From positions 23,454 to 87,453 of the forward strand of contig NZ_WBKR01000004.1 in assembly GCF_008868155.1 (NCBI RefSeq): 64,000 nucleotides of DNA, written 5' to 3'. This document shows positions 8,622-18,474 of the stretch, piece after piece. The notes below the pieces were generated by a model, which saw nothing but the letters and a program-made list of their open reading frames with translations, had not been told where the DNA came from and did no database searches. Position numbers and translations under genes: made by a program. This stretch comes from Micromonospora sp. ALFpr18c (GTDB lineage: Bacteria > Actinomycetota > Actinomycetes > Mycobacteriales > Micromonosporaceae). Positions within the stretch are counted from its first letter, which is position 1; every line of letters starts with the position of its first letter.

Positions 8622-9317
8622 CTAGGCGCGCCCGGCGTCGAGGGTGAGATTGACACCGTTGGCGGCCGCGTTCTCCAGCAGGAAGACGCATCCGTCGACG
8701 ATCTGCCGCATGGTGGGCAGCTCCCCGGTCAGGGAGATCTTGCGCAGGGGGTCGAGGATGGCCTGCTTGTCCACCCACGCGGGACTGTCGGCGACCGCGC
8801 CCGGGTGGATCGAGTTGACCCGCGCCGGGGCGAGTTCCACGCTCAGGGTGCGCACCATGCCCATCACCCCGGCATTGACGGTGGACAGCACGGTGGAACC
8901 CGGGTAGGGATGGTCTTTCGCCATCCCACCGAACAGCAGCACGGCGGCACCCGGTGCGAGGCGGTCGCGCAGGGCGGCCGCCACCGCGGCATAGCCGACG
9001 ATCTTGGTGGTCGCGAGCGTCACCGCGTCCTCCACCGAGAAGGACCCGACGGTGTTGCGGTCTCGGATCATGCCGGCGACAGCGACCCGGTCCACCCGCT
9101 CCACCGTGCTCAGCGCCTCCGCCACCGACTCCGGCTGGGACAGGTCGAGCGCCAGTCCGGACACGTGACCCCCGGTCTCGGCGTGAAGTCGCTTCGCCTC
9201 GGCCTCGGCCCGTTCCGCTGCCCGTCCGGTAATGGTCACCTCGTCACCCCGCCTGGCGTACTCGGCGGCCAATTCGCGACCGATGCCCTGAGTGGCGCCC
9301 ACCACAAGGATTCTCAC
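8622..9317 (-). CDS. SDR-family protein with degenerate catalytic motif
   Basis: A 231-residue Rossmann protein. The NAD(P)-binding motif is intact (VVGATQGIGRE near the N-terminus), followed by a TGRAAERAEAEAKRL helix and LDLSQPESV, which indicate an NADP-preferring short-chain dehydrogenase. The usual catalytic YxxxK is not visible: the aligned stretch in VLSTVNAGVMGMVRT has Leu for Tyr and Asn for Lys. It may bind cofactor without classical dehydrogenase chemistry, as NADPH sensors of the family do. I start at the GTG at 9317, preceded by GAGCAGG; an ATG further upstream would add 23 residues that do not look conserved. It is divergent from the glutaminase gene. Confidence 0.8.
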   Translation of the reverse strand: MRILVVGATQGIGRELAAEYARRGDEVTITGRAAERAEAEAKRLHAETGGHVSGLALDLSQPESVAEALSTVERVDRVAVAGMIRDRNTVGSFSVEDAVTLATTKIVGYAAVAAALRDRLAPGAAVLLFGGMAKDHPYPGSTVLSTVNAGVMGMVRTLSVELAPARVNSIHPGAVADSPAWVDKQAILDPLRKISLTGELPTMRQIVDGCVFLLENAAANGVNLTLDAGRA

Positions 9318-9603
9318 AACCTGCTCACTCTCTACGGTCTGGAAATTCACCGTACCTGTCACGAAACCCGAGCAGCGGTGGTTCACCGCTGCCCCAATGT
9401 AGTCACGTGTCTCGACATCCGCGTTGGTGCGGTTGCGGACGTCAGTCGCCGGTCAGTCGGAATAAAGCGGTCGTACACCGGCCCTCCCTAGTCTTTGCAA
9501 GCGTGGAAGGTTGACAGGTCGACTGTCACCAGAACGCGACTGCCGGGACATGGCGTCGCCACCACGCCGTTGCCAACATTTACGGAGTAGTTGAACCCGC
9601 GCC
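9318..9603. promoter_or_regulatory. Divergent intergenic region with a 17-bp palindrome
   Basis: This region separates the SDR gene and the nitrogen cluster. TGACAG (9512-9517) and CTGTCA (9523-9528) form a perfect inverted repeat with a 5-base centre, 76 bases before the glutaminase start. The left arm overlaps a TTGACA that could be a -35 element. A regulator binding here could control the glutaminase; none is identified. GGAG near 9585 is far from the ATG at 9604. Confidence 0.4.
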
Positions 9604-11271
9604 ATGCCCGCGATGAAGAAGACCAGAACCGCGCCGCGCCGCCTCGATCAGGCGTGGACCCGCGGCGTTGAGCCGTCCGGTATCGACGATTTCGCCGCCG
9701 CCGAGTACGGGAAGCTGTTCGCGTCCTTTGCTGTGGACACCGACGGCACGGTCGCGGTGACCGAACTCGTGGACCGGCTGCGCGTTGCGGGCATCTCCGA
9801 GACGGACCCGCGCCTGGTCGAGGTGCGGGCCGCCACCAGCGCCGACGGTCGGGCGCGGATCGATCTGGCCGGCTTCATCGCGCTGTGCAGGACGGGTGGC
9901 GGTGTCATCGAGAGGTCACTTCGCGGGGACCTCGTCATTCCGGACTTCGCCGCGTTGCAGACGGAGATATTCGCGATCTTCGAGGGCCTCCGGGATGTCG
10001 AGGATGGGCGGGTCGCCGACTACATCCCGCAGTTGGGCCGGGTGGATCCGGAGAAGTTCGGCATCGCGTTGTGCACCACCGACGGCCAGCGCGCCGCGGT
10101 GGGGGACGCGGAGACCCCGTTCTGCGTCCAGTCGGTCTGCAAGCCGATCAACTACTGTCTCGCGCTGGAGCAGCACGGTGCCGAACAGGTGCACCGGCAC
10201 GTCGGGCGGGAGCCCAGCGGTCGCGGGTTCAACGAGTTGACGTTGAACAACGAGGGGCTTCCGCACAACCCGATGATCAATTCTGGGGCGATCATGTGTT
10301 GTTCGCTGCTGCGCCCCAGTTGGGAGATGGCCGACCGTTTCGACCACGTGGCCGAGACGTGGCGCCGGTTGGCCGGGGGCGGGACGGTCGGTTTCAACAA
10401 TGCCGTCTATCTCTCGGAACGGCGTTCGGCGGATCGGAACTTCGCTCTCGGGTACTTCATGCGCGAGCACCAGGCCTTTCCGGACGGGACCGACCTCACC
10501 GAGACGCTGGAGTTCTACTTCCAGTGCTGTTCCATCGAGGTCGACGCCCGGTCGTTGTCGGTCGTGGCCGCCTCGCTCGCCAACGGTGGTGTCAATCCCC
10601 TCACCCGGGAGCGGATCTTCTCCGCCGACACCGCGCGCAAGTGTCTGTCGCTGATGTCCTCGTGCGGGATGTACGACTATTCCGGTGAGTTCGCCTTCAC
10701 CATCGGCCTGCCGGCGAAGAGCGGCGTCTCCGGCGGACTCATGATCGTGGTTCCCGGCGTGATGGGCATCTGCGTCTGGTCGCCGCGCCTCGACGCGCTC
10801 GGCAACTCCGTCCGGGGGGTCGCGTTCTGCAAGGAACTGATCAACCGGTTCAACTTCCACGTCTACGACTCGTTGGCCGCCGGCGAGGACTCCGGCAAGC
10901 GCGATCCGCGGCGCGGGAGGAACGAGGACGAGGTGGGGTCGACCACGCGGTTGCTCTGGGCCGCCAGTCACGGCGATCTGGAGTACGTCCGGCTCGCGCT
11001 CGCGGCGGGGAAGGATCCGAACTCCGCCGACTACGACCGGCGGACCGCGCTGCACCTCGCGGCCTCCGACGGAAACCTCGACGTGGTCCAGTACCTCCTG
11101 GACCGCGGGGCCGATCCGACGCTGCGGGACCGTTGGGGAGGCACCGCGCTCTCCGACGCCGAGCGAGGAGCACATGACAACGTTGTCACCGTGCTCACCT
11201 CGACGCTGGGCGAAAGCCGGGCGTCAGCCACCCACCTCCTACGAACCGACGAGCCGCTCGCGGCGGTCTGA
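9604..11271 (+). CDS. glsA: Glutaminase with N-terminal EF-hand-like region and C-terminal ankyrin repeats
   Basis: A 555-residue glutaminase that hydrolyses glutamine to glutamate and ammonia in the cytoplasm. Residues about 115-420 are the serine-dependent glutaminase core: catalytic SVCK (S177, K180), NEGLPHNPMINSGAI, a YxxxC...Y-rich mid part, and SGVSGG near the end. Most bacterial GlsA proteins are only about 310 residues. This one adds an N-terminal domain (about 30-100) with two helix-loop-helix segments (VDTDGTVAV..., TSADGRARIDL) resembling degenerate EF-hands, and about 90 C-terminal residues with ankyrin repeats (LLWAASHGDLEYVRLALAAGKDPN, TALHLAASDGNLDVVQYLLDRGADP). This plan matches animal kidney-type glutaminase, where the flanking domains support higher-order assembly. 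It leads the cluster with glutamine synthetase and Amt. Start 9604 or the ATG three codons later. Confidence 0.92.
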   Translation: MPAMKKTRTAPRRLDQAWTRGVEPSGIDDFAAAEYGKLFASFAVDTDGTVAVTELVDRLRVAGISETDPRLVEVRAATSADGRARIDLAGFIALCRTGGGVIERSLRGDLVIPDFAALQTEIFAIFEGLRDVEDGRVADYIPQLGRVDPEKFGIALCTTDGQRAAVGDAETPFCVQSVCKPINYCLALEQHGAEQVHRHVGREPSGRGFNELTLNNEGLPHNPMINSGAIMCCSLLRPSWEMADRFDHVAETWRRLAGGGTVGFNNAVYLSERRSADRNFALGYFMREHQAFPDGTDLTETLEFYFQCCSIEVDARSLSVVAASLANGGVNPLTRERIFSADTARKCLSLMSSCGMYDYSGEFAFTIGLPAKSGVSGGLMIVVPGVMGICVWSPRLDALGNSVRGVAFCKELINRFNFHVYDSLAAGEDSGKRDPRRGRNEDEVGSTTRLLWAASHGDLEYVRLALAAGKDPNSADYDRRTALHLAASDGNLDVVQYLLDRGADPTLRDRWGGTALSDAERGAHDNVVTVLTSTLGESRASATHLLRTDEPLAAV

Positions 11272-11335
11272 GACGCCGGTTCGACCGATCACGATTTCGT
11301 GGGCCATCCGGCCCGGACACAGGAGAAAGAGACCC

Positions 11336-12355
11336 ATGGCGTACAAGGCTGAATACATCTGGATCGACGGCACCACGCCGACCGCGAAGCTCCGGTCGAA
11401 GACGAAGATCATCGAGGACGGCGTCGCGCCGGGCACGTGGGGCTTCGACGGCTCCAGCACCAACCAGGCCGAGGGCAGCAGCTCCGACCGCGTCCTCGAG
11501 CCGGTCGCCACCTACGCCGACCCCATCCGCGGCGGTGCGCACCTGCTGGTGCTGTGCGAGGTGTTCAACATCGACGGCACCCCGCACGAGTCCAACACGC
11601 GGGCGCTGCTGCGCCCGGTGGCCGAGCAGTTCGCGGCCCAGGAGTCGCTGTTCGGCATCGAGCAGGAGTACACCTTCTTCAAGGGCTCCCGCCCGCTGGG
11701 CTTCCCGGACGGCGGCTACCCGGCCCCGCAGGGTGGCTACTACTGCGGCGTCGGCGCCGACGAGATCTACGGCCGCGCCGTGGTCGAGAAGCACCTGGAC
11801 AACTGCCTCGCCGCGGGCCTGTCCCTCTCCGGCATCAACGCCGAGGTCATGCCCGGCCAGTGGGAGTTCCAGGTCGGCCCGCTGTCCCCGCTGGAGGTCG
11901 CCGACCAGCTGTGGGTCGCCCGCTGGCTCCTGCACCGCACGGCCGAGGAGTTCGGCATCTCCGCGACCCTGGAGCCGAAGCCCGCGCGGGGTGACTGGAA
12001 CGGCGCCGGCGCCCACACCAACTTCTCGACGCGTGCCATGCGGGAGAACTACACGGCGATCATCGAGGCCTGTGAGGCCCTCGGCCGGGGCGACAAGCCC
12101 GCGGAGCACATCCGCAGCTACGGCGCCGGCGTCGAGGCCCGCCTGACCGGCGCGCACGAGACGGCTCCCTGGAACGAGTACAGCTACGGCGTCTCCGACC
12201 GCGGCGCCTCGGTGCGCATCCCGTGGCAGGTGGAGATCGACAAGAAGGGCTACATCGAGGACCGCCGGCCCAACGCCAACGTCGACCCGTACACCGTCAC
12301 CCGCCTCATCGTCGACACCTGCTGCAGCGCCCTGGAGGCCGCCGACCTTGTGTGA
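11336..12355 (+). CDS. glnII: Glutamine synthetase, type II (eukaryote-like)
   Basis: A 339-residue GSII enzyme, which makes glutamine from glutamate, ammonia and ATP. The length and motifs are those of the short octameric/decameric type, not the 470-residue GSI: GTWGFDGSST near residue 35, EQEYTFF (metal-binding Glu), GINAEVMPGQWEFQVG, and the GAGAHTNFST ATP-binding region. There is no GSI-type adenylylation tyrosine loop, so control is expected at transcription. The start at 11336 follows AGGAGAAAGAG. It sits 64 bases after the glutaminase stop and 81 before amt. Codon choice is strongly C/G-ending and uniform, as in highly expressed genes. Confidence 0.96.
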   Translation: MAYKAEYIWIDGTTPTAKLRSKTKIIEDGVAPGTWGFDGSSTNQAEGSSSDRVLEPVATYADPIRGGAHLLVLCEVFNIDGTPHESNTRALLRPVAEQFAAQESLFGIEQEYTFFKGSRPLGFPDGGYPAPQGGYYCGVGADEIYGRAVVEKHLDNCLAAGLSLSGINAEVMPGQWEFQVGPLSPLEVADQLWVARWLLHRTAEEFGISATLEPKPARGDWNGAGAHTNFSTRAMRENYTAIIEACEALGRGDKPAEHIRSYGAGVEARLTGAHETAPWNEYSYGVSDRGASVRIPWQVEIDKKGYIEDRRPNANVDPYTVTRLIVDTCCSALEAADLV

Positions 12356-12436
12356 GGTCTGCGGTCCGCGCTCACGGACGACATTCCAACCACGCCGCAC
12401 TGACGCGGCAGTTATCAAGACATGGAGTACATCTCG

Positions 12437-13756
12437 ATGCCAGACGGCTTCGACGCGGGTGATACCGCATTCGTGCTGATCAGCGCCGCGCTGGTCATGC
12501 TGATGACCCCGGGCCTGGCGTTCTTCTACGGCGGCATGGTTCGCGTGAAGAGCGTGCTCAACATGCTGCTGATGAGCTTCATCAGCCTGGGCATCGTCAG
12601 CGTGCTCTGGGTGACCTACGGATACTCGCTCGCCTTCGGTGAGGACGTCGGTGGCAGTGGGCTCGTCGGTGACCTGGCCAACGTGGGTATGAGCGGAATC
12701 TCGGACACCACGTTGACGGGCAGCATTCCGGTGCTCGCCTTCGCGGTCTTCCAGATGATGTTCGCCGTCATCACGCCGGCGCTGATCAGCGGGGCGATCG
12801 CCGACCGTGCCAAGTTCGGTGCGTGGATGCTGTTCGTCGCGCTCTGGGTGACCGTGGTGTACTTCCCGGTGGCCCACTGGGTGTGGCAGGCCGACGGCTG
12901 GATCTTCAAGCTCGGCGTGAAGGACTTCGCCGGAGGCACGGCGGTCCACATCAACGCCGGCATGGCCGCCCTCGGCGCGCTTCTGGTCCTCGGCAACCGG
13001 GTCGGCTTCCGGCGGGAGTCGATGCGGGCGCACAGCCTGCCGCTCGTGATGCTCGGCTCGGGCCTGCTGTGGTTCGGGTGGTTCGGCTTCAACGCCGGAT
13101 CGGCCCTCGCCGCGAACGGCACCGCCAGCGTCGCCTTCATGAACACCCAGGTCGCGGCCGGTGCCGGCATGATCGGTTGGCTCGTCTGGGAGCGCGTACG
13201 CAAGGGTGGCTTCACCTCCCTGGGCGCCGCGTCGGGTGCGGTCGCCGGTCTGGTGGCCATCACCCCGGCCTGCGCGGTCGTGAACACCTGGGGTGCGATC
13301 GCCATCGGTGTCATCGCCGGCGTCGTCTGCGCCTGGGCCGTCAGCCTGAAGGACCGGTTCGGCTACGACGACTCGCTGGACGTCGTGGCGGTGCACGCGG
13401 TCGGCGGTTTCGTGGGCACGCTCCTCATCGGAGTGTTCGACACCACGGACGGCCTCGTCGCCGGTGCCGGTGCCGAGCAGTTGCTCAAGCAGGCGGTCGG
13501 TGCCTTCGCCGTCGCCGCGTACTCGGTCGCACTGACGTGGCTGCTCGTCAAGATCATTGACATGACGATCGGCTTCCGGGTGCGGCGGGAGGACGAGGTC
13601 AGCGGCATCGACCAGATCCTGCACGCGGAGAGCGCCTACGACTTCGACACGAGCAAGGTGCACACCGCCCCCGCCGGCTCGACCGCCGACCGGGCGCAGG
13701 ACAAGACCGCTCAGCACCAGATCAGCGGTGTCGTCAACGGTCCGTACACCCGCTGA
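12437..13756 (+). CDS. amt: Ammonium transporter (Amt/MEP/Rh family)
   Basis: A 439-residue membrane protein with about 11 hydrophobic segments, carrying ammonium across the cytoplasmic membrane. Family marks: GLAFFYGGMVRVKSVLNM near the N-terminus, GGTAVHINAGMAAL with the first pore histidine, GLLWFGWFGFNAGSAL, and VVAVHAVGGFVGTLLIGVF with the second pore histidine. The C-terminal tail (about 70 residues) is hydrophilic and would contact a PII protein; no glnK gene follows here. An ATG at 12422 is also in frame, but GGAG at 12424-12427 is well placed for 12437. It is the last gene of the nitrogen cluster and is followed by a terminator. Confidence 0.95.
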   Translation: MPDGFDAGDTAFVLISAALVMLMTPGLAFFYGGMVRVKSVLNMLLMSFISLGIVSVLWVTYGYSLAFGEDVGGSGLVGDLANVGMSGISDTTLTGSIPVLAFAVFQMMFAVITPALISGAIADRAKFGAWMLFVALWVTVVYFPVAHWVWQADGWIFKLGVKDFAGGTAVHINAGMAALGALLVLGNRVGFRRESMRAHSLPLVMLGSGLLWFGWFGFNAGSALAANGTASVAFMNTQVAAGAGMIGWLVWERVRKGGFTSLGAASGAVAGLVAITPACAVVNTWGAIAIGVIAGVVCAWAVSLKDRFGYDDSLDVVAVHAVGGFVGTLLIGVFDTTDGLVAGAGAEQLLKQAVGAFAVAAYSVALTWLLVKIIDMTIGFRVRREDEVSGIDQILHAESAYDFDTSKVHTAPAGSTADRAQDKTAQHQISGVVNGPYTR

Positions 13757-13783
13757 CCGACTGCGACGGACGTCGCTGCCGTC

Positions 13784-13818
13784 CGGACCGGGAGGGGTGC
13801 CCCAACCCTCCCGGTCCG
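13784..13818 (+). terminator. Terminator of the glutaminase-glnII-amt cluster
   Basis: Perfect 13-bp arms 13784-13796 and 13806-13818 around a 9-base loop, 28 bases after the amt stop. Confidence 0.8.
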
Positions 13819-13998
13819 CTGGCGTGGGAGACCTCGCTCGGATCGAGTCGGGGATCGGTGGCAGTTCAGCAGCGCGATGCTCGGCGTGTCGAATTGCTCA
13901 GCCGCCAACGATCGAGCCGACTCACGGCGCTTTCGGTCCAGCGGCGGTCGCGGCGGCCCGTGCTCAATGACGGTCCGTCGCGGGGGCTACGCTGGAAC

Positions 13999-14014
13999 CT
14001 GACGCTGACGTTAG
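13999..14014 (+). promoter_or_regulatory. Candidate MerR-family operator/promoter
   Basis: CTGACG (13999-14004) and CGTTAG (14009-14014) form a dyad with one mismatch, 44 bases before the MerR start. TGACGCTGACGTTAGAG-type dyads within a promoter spacer are typical of MerR autoregulation. The rest of 13819-14057 holds no gene. Confidence 0.4.
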
Positions 14015-14057
14015 AGGCAAGTGTTGTGCCGGCGTCACCAGGTGAGGGGGAGAGATC

Positions 14058-14441
14058 GTGCGGATCGGTGAGCTCGCCAGCAGCACCGGCGTGTCGGTGC
14101 GAGCGCTGCGCTACTACGAGGAGCAGGGGCTGCTCGCGTCCACCCGCAGCAACGGCGGCCAGCGCCACTACGGCGATGCCGCCGCCGACCGGGTGCACCT
14201 GATCCAGATGCTGTACGCGGCCGGCCTGTCCAGCAGGACGATCCTGGACCTCCTGCCCTGCGTGGACGCGAAGGTCAGCACGCCGCAGTCCCGCGCCCTG
14301 CTGAACGCCGAACGCGCCCGCATCGACGAGCAGATCACTCGACTCGTGCAGGCCAGGGACCGGCTCGACGCGGTCATCGCGCACAGCCAGAGCTCGGCCA
14401 GTGGCTGCACCACGGCGGACGCCGCCGCGGTGGCGGCATAA
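14058..14441 (+). CDS. MerR-family transcriptional regulator
   Basis: A 127-residue DNA-binding protein. Residues 1-70 are the winged helix (IGELASSTGVSVRALRYYEEQGLL, then GGQRHYGDAAADRVHLIQML). About 45 residues of helix follow, with a single Cys in LLPCVDAK and another in the tail (SGCTT), too few and too spaced for a standard metal-binding loop. Proteins of this size and type respond to redox or small organic ligands. GTG start with GGGGAGAG upstream. The most likely targets are itself and perhaps the FAD monooxygenase 380 bases downstream. Confidence 0.88.
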   Translation: MRIGELASSTGVSVRALRYYEEQGLLASTRSNGGQRHYGDAAADRVHLIQMLYAAGLSSRTILDLLPCVDAKVSTPQSRALLNAERARIDEQITRLVQARDRLDAVIAHSQSSASGCTTADAAAVAA

Positions 14442-14824
14442 CCGGCGGCGCTGCTCACCGGCGGGGACGCCGCGATCCGCGCGGCGCCGGGCGGTCGGTC
14501 AGGTGACCGTCCTGGCGAGCAGGTCACCGACGGCGGCGCGGACGGGGTCGGACGCCGCCGGGGTCTGCCCGGCCGAGCCGAACCCGACCCTGTTACCGGC
14601 GGCGTCGGTCGCGATCACGGAACCACCCGGGTCACTCCACCCGAAGGTCGGCCTCGTCCAGCATCCTGGCCGCTATCCGACAACCGCGTGGAGCTGTCAA
14701 GGCAGCATCCGGCCGTGTGCAACGATCGTCGGGCAATCGCGACGACCGTCCACCGTCCCGTCCGTGCCGCACCCGCCGACGAGTACGGCACGGTCACCAT
14801 GCCTCGCATCTCTTGGAGAGCACG
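14442..14824. other. Intergenic stretch with a possible minus-strand gene remnant
   Basis: No convincing gene. On the minus strand, a short open frame ending at a TGA at 14499-14501 and reaching back to a GTG at 14618 reads VIATDAAGNRVGFG... AAVGDLLARTVT, which has protein-like composition; no ribosome site or longer match is visible. It may be the tail of a lost gene. The promoter of the FAD monooxygenase must lie near 14700-14810; TTGGAGAG before 14825 is its ribosome site. Confidence 0.3.
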
Positions 14825-16198
<1,374 letters not shown>

Positions 16199-16274
16199 CC
16201 CGCGCAGACCTTCGAGCTGGGCACGACGCTCGTGCGGCCCCGGTGCTGGCGCGATGACGATCGGTCCGGCGGCA

Positions 16275-16311
16275 CGGCCCCGGCGGCCTCGCGGTGCGGC
16301 CGCCGGGGCCG
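16275..16311. terminator. Bidirectional terminator between convergent genes
   Basis: Perfect 14-bp arms 16275-16288 and 16298-16311 with a 9-base loop, between the monooxygenase (ends 16198) and the UPF0303 gene (ends 16321). Confidence 0.8.
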
Positions 16312-16320
16312 ACCGGGCGG

Positions 16321-16797
16321 CTAGCCCGGAAGCTTGCGGAGGACGTCGACGACGAAGCGGTGGTCGTCCAGTTGCGGAAGGCCGGACACTCCGAACCAGC
16401 CCACGACGCCGGCGCTGCGAACGCGCAGGGGCACCGCGCCGCCGGCAGCCGCGTACCGCGAGGCCGGCAGGCCGAACTTCTCGGTGAGCGTCGTCTGCTT
16501 GTCCTGGCAGAGCCGGGCCATGTACAGCGACGAGCGCTCGAACCGCAGCACCACGCGCCCCTTGCGGCGCAGCCACCCGTCGTTGTCCGCCGTCGAGCCC
16601 GGCAGACCGCTGTGGAACAGCTGGCGTCCGGTCCGCCACACGCCCACCGAGATCGGGAGCCGCTGCTGCGCGGCGGCGGTGACGGCGAGCACGCCCAACT
16701 CGAACGCGTCGGTCTCGGTCAGGCTCGCGAGCTCCAGCTCGCTCTCCTCGCGCAGCAGCTCGTCCAGCGTCGGCCACTGGTCATGGTCGGATGACAT
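16321..16797 (-). CDS. UPF0303 / GlcG-HbpS-like heme-binding-domain protein
   Basis: A 158-residue cytoplasmic protein of the UPF0303 family, whose fold is shared with GlcG/HbpS-type proteins. The start (helical, acidic, LREESELELASL) and the core (LPISVGVWRTGRQLFHSGLPG, then NDGWLRRKGRVVLRFERSSLYM, KFGLPASRYAAAGGAVPLRV, VGWFGVSGLPQLDDHRFV) match the full family length. The molecular role of UPF0303 is not settled. It ends 10 bases after a shared terminator and starts 34 bases downstream of the SDR gene stop on the same strand, so the two could be co-transcribed. Confidence 0.85.
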   Translation of the reverse strand: MSSDHDQWPTLDELLREESELELASLTETDAFELGVLAVTAAAQQRLPISVGVWRTGRQLFHSGLPGSTADNDGWLRRKGRVVLRFERSSLYMARLCQDKQTTLTEKFGLPASRYAAAGGAVPLRVRSAGVVGWFGVSGLPQLDDHRFVVDVLRKLPG

Positions 16798-16831
16798 GTA
16801 CCTTCTCCTCGTCGAGCGGTGGGAACATCGA

Positions 16832-18292
16832 TCACCAGGCGCAGGGGGCGTAGTCCTTCAGGAAGACCCCGTGCAGGTCCTCGCCCAGCTCACCACGGAC
16901 GATCGGGTCGTACACCCGGGCCGCGCCGTCGACCAGGTCGAGTGGGGCGTGGAAGCCCTCGTCGGCCAGCCGCATCTTCGTCGGGTGGGGCCGCTCGTCG
17001 GTGATCCAGCCGGTGTCGACGCTGGTCATCAGGATGCCGTCGGTCAGCATCTCCTGGGCGCTGGTCCGGGTCAGCATGTTCAACGCGGCCTTGGCCATGT
17101 TGGTGTGCGGATGCCCCGGCCCCTTGTAGCCGCGACCGAACTGACCCTCCATCGCTGAGACGTTCACGATGTACTTGCGGCGCGCCTGCGCCGCGGCCAT
17201 CGCCGGTCGCAGTCGGCTGACCAGCACGAACGGCGCGGTCACGTTGCAGAGCTGCACCTCGAGCAGCTCGACCGGGTCGACCTCGTGCACCCGCTGGACC
17301 CAGCTGTTGACCGAGTCGAGGTCCGGCACCAGGCCGCCGGCGTCGATGGCGGTGGACGCGGCGATCCGTTCCGGTGAAGCGGAGCCGCTGGTCAACGCCA
17401 GGGCGGTGAGCGCGTGCGGGGTCAGCGCGGTCGACTGCGGGCCGACGGTCAGGCTGCCCGCCGGGGCACCGTGGCCGTCCGGCTTGGCGAACGTGATCAG
17501 CTCCGGCAGCGGCCCGTCCGGCAGGGCCGCGGCCTCCGCGGCGATGAGCTGCGCGTACGCCCCGGGGGAGCGGCGAACCGTCTGCGCCGCGTTGTTGATC
17601 AGGATGTCGAGTGGCCCCTGGCTGCTGACCGAGTCGGCGAGGGCGATCACCTGGGCGGGGTCGCGCAGGTCGATCCCGACGATCCGCAGGCGGTGCAGCC
17701 AGTCCGCGCTGTCCGGCATCGCGGCGAACCGGCGCACCGCGTCGTGGGGGAACCGCGTGGTCACCGTCGTGTGCGCGCCGTCGCGCAGCAGCCGCAACGC
17801 GATGTACATGCCGATCTTCGCCCGGCCGCCGGTGAGCAGCGCGCGCCGACCGGTCAGATCGGTGCGGGCGTCGCGGCGCTCCCGGTTGAGCGCGGCACAG
17901 GACGGGCAGAGCTGGTGGTAGAAGGCGTCGACCTCGCGGTAGCGCTGCTTGCAGACGTAGCAGCCGCGCGGGTTGTGCAGGAAGCCGGCCGTGGTGCCCT
18001 CGGTGGGCGAGGCGAGGGGGATGCCCTGGGTTTCGTCGTCGATGCGGCCCGGAGCGCCGGTCGCGGTGGCCTCCGTCACCGCACGGTCGGCCGCGAGGAT
18101 GGCGTCGCGCCGTTCCTCACGTCGCCGCTGCTTGATGATCTTGTAGAGCTTCGCGGTGGCCCGCTGCACACGCACCACGTCGGGGTGGTCGGGCGGCAGG
18201 GACTCCAACGCCTCGAAGACGCTGAGACAGGTCTCCAGTCGGCTGCGGTCGATCCCATGCTGACCGTTTTCGGTAATGCTGTCTGCCGTCAT
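16832..18292 (-). CDS. Large SDR-family oxidoreductase with N-terminal zinc ribbon
   Basis: A 486-residue protein. After about 105 mostly helical residues comes a four-cysteine cluster (C111xxC114 and C129xxC132, in GCYVCK and LCPSC) that should bind zinc. A Rossmann domain starts at TGGRAKIG (about 154-161), with VGIDLRDP, ILINNAAQTV and a C-terminal substrate region. The catalytic region reads HTNMAKAALNMLTR: the Lys is kept but the Tyr position is Thr, so the chemistry may differ. I start at the ATG at 18292 (AAAGG upstream); the frame opens at 18343 but those residues are Gly/Arg-rich. The substrate is unknown. A long helical/zinc front end is unusual for an SDR and suggests binding to a partner. 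Confidence 0.82.
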   Translation of the reverse strand: MTADSITENGQHGIDRSRLETCLSVFEALESLPPDHPDVVRVQRATAKLYKIIKQRRREERRDAILAADRAVTEATATGAPGRIDDETQGIPLASPTEGTTAGFLHNPRGCYVCKQRYREVDAFYHQLCPSCAALNRERRDARTDLTGRRALLTGGRAKIGMYIALRLLRDGAHTTVTTRFPHDAVRRFAAMPDSADWLHRLRIVGIDLRDPAQVIALADSVSSQGPLDILINNAAQTVRRSPGAYAQLIAAEAAALPDGPLPELITFAKPDGHGAPAGSLTVGPQSTALTPHALTALALTSGSASPERIAASTAIDAGGLVPDLDSVNSWVQRVHEVDPVELLEVQLCNVTAPFVLVSRLRPAMAAAQARRKYIVNVSAMEGQFGRGYKGPGHPHTNMAKAALNMLTRTSAQEMLTDGILMTSVDTGWITDERPHPTKMRLADEGFHAPLDLVDGAARVYDPIVRGELGEDLHGVFLKDYAPCAW

Positions 18293-18418
18293 GCGCCTTT
18301 GTCTCGTCCCGTTCCCCACGCCGGTTTCCCCCGGCCCGCCCACGTCCGACCCGGAACTGTACGCACTTCACGGCCGCGGCTGCATCCCGTGCGTCGGCAC
18401 ATCGGCGGGCAGGGGAGT

Positions 18419-18456
18419 GGTCGTGCGTGGCGACCGCCGCGTCGCCACGCACGACC
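18419..18456 (-). terminator. Terminator of the CE4 deacetylase gene
   Basis: Perfect 15-bp arms 18419-18433 and 18442-18456 with an 8-base loop, 19 bases past the stop of the minus-strand CE4 gene. Confidence 0.8.
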
Positions 18457-18474
18457 GGTGGAGCCGACGGCGTG

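Noticed and set aside
11195..13717. 840-codon minus-strand frame across glnII and amt
   Set aside because: Opposite two certain genes; His/Asp/Arg-rich noise.
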